Shown piece after piece: positions 59,305 to 64,000 of a stretch of DNA of 64,000 bases. Location: contig NZ_CP013254.1 in NCBI RefSeq assembly GCF_001482365.1, positions 1 to 64,000 of the forward strand. Direction: 5' to 3'. How positions within the stretch are numbered: position 1 is the stretch's first letter; every line of letters begins with the position of its first letter. The position numbers and the translations under genes were made by a program. The notes under the pieces were generated by a model. It did not search any database and had not been told where the DNA came from. It saw nothing but the letters and a program-made list of their open reading frames with translations. The stretch comes from Kocuria flava (GTDB taxonomy: Bacteria > Actinomycetota > Actinomycetes > Actinomycetales > Micrococcaceae).

Positions 59305-60657
59305 ATGGACGTCATCGTCATCGACACCCCACAGCTCGGGGACCGCAGCTACCTCGTCCACGACGGCATCACCGGCCTGCTGGTGGACGCCCAGCGCGAC
59401 ATCGACCGTGTCGAGGCCGCCGCCGAGCAGGCCGGGGTGCGCATCACCCACGTGGCCGAGACCAACATCCACAACGACTACCTGACCGGCGGGTGGGCCT
59501 ACGCCCGCAAGCACGGGGCGACGTATCTCGTCAACGCCGCCGACGACGTCTCCTTCGAGCGCACCCCCGTCTCCGACGGCGAGACGCTGCAGGTCGGCGG
59601 GCTCACCGTGAAGGCGGTGGCCACGCCCGGGCACACCCACCACCACCTGTCCTTCGTCGTCGTCCACGACGGCGAGCAGGCCGTGTTCTCCGGCGGCAGC
59701 GTGCTCTACGGCTCCGTGGGCCGCACGGACCTGCTGGGCCGCGAGCACATGGTCGGGCTGACGCACGACCAGTACGCCTCGGCCCGCCGCCTGGCCGAGG
59801 AGGCCGCGGAGGAGGCCGCGCTGTACCCGACCCACGGGTTCGGCTCCTTCTGCTCCTCCGGGCCGGCCACCGGGGCGGACGAGTCGACGCTGGGCGAGCA
59901 GATGCGCACGAACCACGTCTACACGGACGGCGACGAGGAGCACTTCGTCTCCGAGCTGATCGCCAACCTCACCGCGTACCCGAACTACTACGTGCACATG
60001 ATGCCCGGGAACACGGAGGGGCCCGCCGAACCGGACCTGTCCGTGCCCGACTCCCTGGACGCGCAGGAGCTGACCTCGCGCCTGGCCGAGGGCGAGTGGG
60101 TCGTGGACCTGCGCCACCGGGTGGCCTACTCCGCGAACCACCTCAAGGGGACCATCAGCTTCGAGTACGGCGACGGCTCGAGCTTCACCGCCTTCCTGGG
60201 CTGGATCTTCCCGTACGACCGGAAGCTGACGCTGGTGGGCTCCCGGGAGGACGTCGAGAACGCCGTGCGGGACCTGTCCCGGATCGGCATCGAGTCCCCC
60301 GACGCCGCCCTCGGCGAGGACCCGGAGCAGCTCGCCCCCGGCGCGCCCGTCTCCTCCTACCCGCGGGTCGACTGGCAGGGCATGCTCGCCGAGCGCCCCG
60401 AGGGCGAGACGGTGCTCGACGTCCGCCGCACCGACGAGTACGAGGACTCCCACATCCCCGGCGCGGTGAACATCCCGCTGCACGAGCTGCTGACGCGCCT
60501 GGACGAGGTGCCCGCCGGCCGGCTGTGGATCCACTGCGGCTCCGACTACCGCTCGGGCACCGCCGCCAGCCTGCTGGAGCGGGAGGGCCACGACGTCGTG
60601 CACGTCGACGCCCTCTTCGCCGAGGCCGAGCAGGCCGGCGTGCCGCTGGAGAGCTGA
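59305..60657 (+). CDS. MBL-fold protein with two rhodanese domains (CstB-like), altered iron site
   Basis: 450 residues: metallo-beta-lactamase fold (1-230), a rhodanese-like domain without Cys (about 250-320) and a C-terminal rhodanese (about 365-445) with C411 in HCGSDYRSG. CstB/ETHE1 proteins oxidise persulfide to sulfite with one Fe held by two His and one Asp. Here the first ligand is N54 (TNIHNDY), H110 (PGHT) is kept, and the Asp position of FSGD is G131 (FSGGS). The Fe site is therefore probably lost or different, while sulfur transfer by C411 remains possible. CAGGAGG precedes the ATG. Confidence 0.88.
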   Translation: MDVIVIDTPQLGDRSYLVHDGITGLLVDAQRDIDRVEAAAEQAGVRITHVAETNIHNDYLTGGWAYARKHGATYLVNAADDVSFERTPVSDGETLQVGGLTVKAVATPGHTHHHLSFVVVHDGEQAVFSGGSVLYGSVGRTDLLGREHMVGLTHDQYASARRLAEEAAEEAALYPTHGFGSFCSSGPATGADESTLGEQMRTNHVYTDGDEEHFVSELIANLTAYPNYYVHMMPGNTEGPAEPDLSVPDSLDAQELTSRLAEGEWVVDLRHRVAYSANHLKGTISFEYGDGSSFTAFLGWIFPYDRKLTLVGSREDVENAVRDLSRIGIESPDAALGEDPEQLAPGAPVSSYPRVDWQGMLAERPEGETVLDVRRTDEYEDSHIPGAVNIPLHELLTRLDEVPAGRLWIHCGSDYRSGTAASLLEREGHDVVHVDALFAEAEQAGVPLES

Positions 60658-60661
60658 CCCG

Positions 60662-60697
60662 GGGACCCGCGGGGCGGACCCCCGCCCCGCGGGTCCC
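60662..60697 (+). terminator. Hairpin between the MBL-rhodanese and NiCoT genes
   Basis: Perfect 16-bp stem (60662-60677 with 60682-60697), loop ACCC, just after the stop codon. It may end most transcripts before the transporter gene. Confidence 0.6.
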
Positions 60698-60732
60698 GCC
60701 CCGTCCCCGACCTCCTCGACGAAAGGCCACCC

Positions 60733-61797
60733 GTGAGCTCCGCCCGCACCGCAGCCCCGCCGACCGCCGGAAGCCGGGGCCTTCCGCTGATCGGCGCCGC
60801 CGTCGTCCTGCTCCACGTCGTGGGGTGGGGGGCGCTGCCCCTGCTCGTGGCGGGCAGCGGCACCGCCGGCACCGCGGTGTTCACCGGCCTCGCGCTCAGC
60901 GCCTACGCCCTGGGCGTGCGCCACGCCTTCGACGCCGACCACATCGCGGCCATCGACAACGCCACCCGCTCGCTCATGGCCCGCGGCCGGCCCTCCGCCG
61001 CCACCGGCTTCTGGTTCGCCCTGGGCCACTCCTCCGTGGTCCTGCTCTCCGTGCTGGCCCTCGCGCTGGGCCTGGAGGTCGTCGCCGGCGGGCTCGCCGA
61101 CGAGGGGTCGGGGCTGCGCCGGGCCGCCGGGATCTGGGGCGGGACCGTCTCCGGGCTGTTCCTGCTCACCGCGGGCGTGCTCAACCTCGGGGTGCTGCTG
61201 CGCCTGCGCCGGGCCCGCCGCGCCGCGCGCGCCGGGACCCTGGACGCCGCGGCGCTCGCGGCCCAGCTCGACCGCCGCGGGGTCCTCCACCGGGTGCTGC
61301 ACCCCGTCACCCAGGCCGTGGACCGGCCCGCCCGGATGTACCCGGTCGGCTTCCTGTTCGGCCTGGGCCTGGACACGGCGGCCTCGATCGGGCTGTTCGT
61401 CATGGCCGGCGGGCTCGCCCCCGAGCTGCCGTGGTACGCCGTGCTCGTGCTGCCGGTGCTCTTCACCGCCGGCATGACCCTGTTCGACAGCGCCGACGGC
61501 GTGCTCATGCACCGGGTCTACGGCTGGGCCTCGACCGACGCCCGCCGGAAGCTCGACTACGACCTGACCGTCACCACGGTCTCGGTCGCGATCGCCTTCG
61601 TGATCGGCGGGACCGGCCTGCTCTCCGTGCTCGCGGAGCTGGTGGACCCCTCCGGCGGGCTGCTCGCCGCCGTCGCGGCCCTGGACCTGAACTTCCTGGG
61701 CGTCGCGGTGATCGTCTTCTTCGCCCTCGCCTGGCTCGGGGCCCGGCTGCTCGACCGGTTCCGGGGCCGGCCCCTGCGGGCGTCCGCGGGAGGCTGA
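60733..61797 (+). CDS. NiCoT-family nickel/cobalt transporter
   Basis: 354 residues, about eight membrane helices. The signature RHAFDADHIAAIDN in helix 2, then GFWFALGHSSVV and LFGLGLDTAASI, are those of HoxN/NixA high-affinity Ni2+ or Co2+ permeases. The selected ion cannot be told. The GTG has GAAAGG upstream. It follows the sulfur genes behind a hairpin. No urease, hydrogenase or cobalamin genes are in view. Confidence 0.9.
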   Translation: MSSARTAAPPTAGSRGLPLIGAAVVLLHVVGWGALPLLVAGSGTAGTAVFTGLALSAYALGVRHAFDADHIAAIDNATRSLMARGRPSAATGFWFALGHSSVVLLSVLALALGLEVVAGGLADEGSGLRRAAGIWGGTVSGLFLLTAGVLNLGVLLRLRRARRAARAGTLDAAALAAQLDRRGVLHRVLHPVTQAVDRPARMYPVGFLFGLGLDTAASIGLFVMAGGLAPELPWYAVLVLPVLFTAGMTLFDSADGVLMHRVYGWASTDARRKLDYDLTVTTVSVAIAFVIGGTGLLSVLAELVDPSGGLLAAVAALDLNFLGVAVIVFFALAWLGARLLDRFRGRPLRASAGG

Positions 61798-61802
61798 GGG
61801 GC

Positions 61803-62309
61803 ATGGTCCGTCTCCTGCTGCTCGCTGACACCCACCTGCCCAAGCGCGCCCGCGACCTGCCCGCGCAGGTCTGGGACGCCGTGGACGCGGCCGACGTCGT
61901 CCTCCACGCCGGGGACTGGGTCGATCTGGCCACCCTGGAGCGGCTCGAGTCCCGGGCGGCCCGCCTGATCGGGGTGTGGGGCAACAACGACGGCCCCGAG
62001 CTGCGGGAGCGCCTGCCCGAGGTCGCGCGGGAGACCCTCGGCGGCGTGCGCTTCGGGATGGTCCACGAGACCGGGGCCGCGGCCGGGCGCGAGGCCCGCA
62101 CGGACCGGGCCCACCCCGGCCTCGACGTCCTCGTCTTCGGCCACAGCCACATCCCGTGGGACAGCACGACCCCGGCCGGGACGCGGCTGCTCAACCCCGG
62201 CTCCCCCACCGACCGGCGGCGCCAGCCCCACTGCACCTACCTCACGGCAGTGGCCGAGGAGGGCCGGCTGCACGGCGTCGAGCTCGTGCGCCTGCCGCCC
62301 CGCCGCTGA
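61803..62309 (+). CDS. YfcE-like metallophosphoesterase
   Basis: 168 residues: LLADTHLPKRA near the start, VLHAGDWVD, GVWGNNDG, MVHETG (where most relatives have VHGH or THG) and VFGHSHIPW give the five metallophosphoesterase motifs with D, D, N, H and GHxH. It is a small phosphodiesterase of the YfcE/MJ0936 group; substrate unknown. It starts six bases after the transporter stop, so is cotranscribed. Confidence 0.88.
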   Translation: MVRLLLLADTHLPKRARDLPAQVWDAVDAADVVLHAGDWVDLATLERLESRAARLIGVWGNNDGPELRERLPEVARETLGGVRFGMVHETGAAAGREARTDRAHPGLDVLVFGHSHIPWDSTTPAGTRLLNPGSPTDRRRQPHCTYLTAVAEEGRLHGVELVRLPPRR

Positions 62310-62336
62310 GCGCACGCCCCCGCCGGTCCGGTGCGC

Positions 62337-62909
62337 TCAGTCGAGGCCGCGCAGCCGGTAGTAGCGCCGGCCCACCACGGTGCCGTTGACCCGGACCACC
62401 GCCCACACCACCACGAGCGCCAGCACGACCACCACGCTGGGCAGCGGGACGAAGATCCCCCACAGCACGAGCGCCATGCCCGGCACCGCGAGCACGATCG
62501 GCCAGGCGTACTGGACCATCTCCACGGCCATGTAGTCCTGCATCTCCCGCAGCACGGGGTCCTGCGGGACGGCTGCGCGCCGGACCGAGGTGCGCAGGCC
62601 CTTGGCGGCTCGGGAGCGGGCGTCCATCAGGTCGTTGCGGGGGGCCCGGTCGGCGCGGGTCAGGGACAGCACCACCCCGCTGACCACGAGCCCGGCCCCC
62701 GCCGCGGTCAGCCCCCACTGGGCGGGGCTGAGCCCCGCCGCGTCCTCGCCCACCAGCCACGCCGCGGCGATGCCGGCGACCAGCCCCACGACCAGGCTGA
62801 GCACGGCCGCGACGACGACCCGCTTCGTCCAGATCGCATCGAGCTCCCGCAGCCGCGGGATCGGCACGTGCGGGTGGTCGGCCCCGCTGAGCCGGATCTG
62901 CTCGTCCAT
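62337..62909 (-). CDS. Membrane protein of unknown function, four helices
   Basis: 190 residues: hydrophobic pairs at about 30-52 and 66-82, a cytosolic loop with RAAKGLRTSVRRAAVPQDP, and another pair at about 130-175, ending VVGRRYYRLRGLD. No family recognised. GAGAGGACGG lies before the ATG. It is convergent with the phosphoesterase and divergent from the final gene. Confidence 0.65.
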   Translation of the reverse strand: MDEQIRLSGADHPHVPIPRLRELDAIWTKRVVVAAVLSLVVGLVAGIAAAWLVGEDAAGLSPAQWGLTAAGAGLVVSGVVLSLTRADRAPRNDLMDARSRAAKGLRTSVRRAAVPQDPVLREMQDYMAVEMVQYAWPIVLAVPGMALVLWGIFVPLPSVVVVLALVVVWAVVRVNGTVVGRRYYRLRGLD

Positions 62910-63014
62910 CGTCCTGCCGTCCTCTCGTGGTCGCTCTCCTGCACGGTCCCTCCCATTGTCCCGCGCCCGCCCACGGGAGGCCGAACCGCGAGCACCGCGA
63001 GCACCGCAGGGGGC

Positions 63015-63073
63015 GCGAGGGGCGGCGTTCGGCGGCTCCGGACAGGTCTGAGCCGCCGAACGCCGCCCCTCGC
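63015..63073. repeat. Perfect 23-bp inverted repeat in a divergent intergenic region
   Basis: Arms 63015-63037 and 63051-63073 are perfectly complementary around a 13-base loop. It sits between two genes that point away from each other, so it is not an ordinary terminator. Two and a half copies of a 9-base CCGCGAGCA repeat lie just left of it. Confidence 0.7.
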
Positions 63074-63192
63074 GGTGAGGACAGGGACCACGTTGTGCGG
63101 CACCGGGGCCGGAACCGCGGGCCACCGCGGCTCCGGCACTGCACCGGGCTCCCTCCCGCGATCGGAGCGGACGCGGGTCCACAGGGACGGCC

Positions 63193-64000
63193 ATGGAGAA
63201 CCGGGACCTGCGTCCGGTGCGCCACCGTGACCGGATGAGAACGCCCGCACCGCTGCCGGAGGAGTTCCGGGACACCGGGTTCTCCGTCCGGAGCGCCCTG
63301 GACGCCGGGATCGAGCGGGCTCGTCTGCGCACCCGGGACCTGTCCGCACCCGTGGGCCGGGGCGTGCGCGTACCCGCGCGCAGCGAGGAGCCGCTGCGGG
63401 AGGCCGCCAGGGCGCTCGCGGAGCGGTTCCCCGGCACCGTGGTCAGCAGGCGCAGCGCGGCACTGCTGTGGCGGATGAGGGTGCCCGCCGGGTGGGAGGA
63501 CGATCCCGTGCTCCACCTGACCCGCGCCGACGCTGCCCGCGCGCTGGAGCGCCCCGGCGTCGTCTGCCGGCGCTCCCGCATCCCCGACGGGCACCTCGCC
63601 CTTCTGGACGGGATCCCCGTCACCAGCCCGGCCCGCACCTTCGTGGACTGCGCCGCCGAGCTGGGCCCGGACGCCCTCGTGGTGCTCGGCGACGGCATCG
63701 TCTGCGCCCACCGCCACGGCGTGCTGCGCGGCGTGCGACCGCAGGCCACCGTCGCGGAGCTGGAGCGGACCGTTGCCGCGCTGACCGGCCGCCGGGGAGT
63801 GCGGCGGGCCCGCCGAGCGCTCGAGCGGATCCGGATCGGCTCGGACTCCGCCCCGGAGACCCGCCTGCGGCTGCTGCTGGAGGACCACGGGATCGGTGGC
63901 CTCGAGACCGACCTCGCCCTGTGCGACGCAGGCGGCTTCCCGCTCGTCCAGCCGGACCTCGCGATCCCGGGGGCACGCCTGAGCATCCAGTACGAGGGTG
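63193..64000 (+). CDS. AbiEi-antitoxin/DUF559-like protein, 3' end beyond window
   Basis: 269 residues seen; the gene runs off the right edge. There is a helical N-terminal half (SRRSAALLWRMRVP and ...VTSPARTFVDCAAELG), typical of AbiEi-like or 'transcriptional regulator AbiEi antitoxin' proteins of actinobacteria, then SAPETRLRLLLEDHGI and QPDLAIPGARLSIQYEG, which look like the Glu and Asp-x-Glu strands of a Vsr/DUF559 nuclease fold. Start uncertain: ATG 63193 has AGGGACGG upstream; ATG 63235 is also in frame. No cognate toxin is in view. Confidence 0.65.
   Translation, partial: MENRDLRPVRHRDRMRTPAPLPEEFRDTGFSVRSALDAGIERARLRTRDLSAPVGRGVRVPARSEEPLREAARALAERFPGTVVSRRSAALLWRMRVPAGWEDDPVLHLTRADAARALERPGVVCRRSRIPDGHLALLDGIPVTSPARTFVDCAAELGPDALVVLGDGIVCAHRHGVLRGVRPQATVAELERTVAALTGRRGVRRARRALERIRIGSDSAPETRLRLLLEDHGIGGLETDLALCDAGGFPLVQPDLAIPGARLSIQYEG

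Noticed and set aside
62927..63238. Plus-strand frame across the 23-bp inverted repeat
   Set aside because: It is created by the hairpin sequence; His/Arg-rich and ends where the final gene begins in another frame.
1..64000. tRNA, rRNA, CRISPR, prophage or insertion sequence
   Set aside because: Read on both strands, no cloverleaf-like pattern with a T-loop GGTTCGANTCC, no regular repeat-spacer array, no transposase or integrase motif was seen.

Overview
The window is very GC-rich (well above 70 percent by eye), with GTG starts, ATGA/GTGA stop-start overlaps and many genes whose -10 box sits 6-8 bases before the start codon. This fits an actinobacterium of the Micrococcaceae, most like Kocuria. 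The genus is inferred from gene content and order. Almost every stretch is coding. I see no insertion sequence, phage, CRISPR array, rRNA or tRNA.

Region 1 (1-11.3 kb) is a benzoate/catechol module. It holds the start of catA (leftward), then benA-benB-benC-benD and a large LuxR-type ATPase regulator like BenR. On the other strand follow a LysR regulator, catB and catC, then a flavin reductase-like protein. Together they take benzoate via its cis-diol and catechol to muconate, muconolactone and the enol-lactone. BenC carries an extra C-terminal FCD-type ligand-binding domain, a strong hairpin separates benB from benC, and the benR gene is broken by one apparent missing C.

Region 2 (11.3-26.4 kb) has an acyl-CoA synthetase (fadD), a membrane protein with a twice-repeated TRPLPPVS motif, a response regulator/histidine kinase pair followed by a degenerate kinase-like partner, a 3-methyladenine glycosylase, an aminotransferase, a branched-chain 2-oxoacid dehydrogenase operon (E1 alpha, E1 beta, E2), a HisC-like aminotransferase and purB.

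Region 3 (26.4-32.5 kb) is the most unusual. A SARP-type (winged helix plus BTAD) regulator converges on a 1350-residue one-module NRPS-like enzyme (adenylation, carrier, membrane segments, left-handed beta-helix repeats) of the Pls/PosA type. An array of 11-bp direct repeats, the geometry expected of a SARP operator, lies upstream of the synthetase.

Region 4 (32.5-55.4 kb) is mostly housekeeping and stress genes: CoA-disulfide reductase-rhodanese, GDPD, EcsC-like protein, double-hotdog thioesterase, an atypical pyruvate kinase, cyclodeaminase, MFS exporter, SpeE-like methyltransferase fold, DUF779, deaminase, CDF metal exporter overlapping a YqfO-like gene, acylphosphatase, cupin, DUF488, PPOX-fold protein, epimerase, P450, an unknown membrane protein, acyltransferase-3 and an ABC exporter.

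Region 5 (55.4-64 kb) has nhaA behind a compact structured leader (riboswitch candidate), DJ-1/PfpI and DUF302 genes, and a sulfur cluster: two CsoR/CstR-type operators at a promoter, then TauE/SafE, an MBL-rhodanese protein with altered iron ligands, a NiCoT transporter and a phosphoesterase. The window ends inside a gene with an AbiEi/DUF559-like look.
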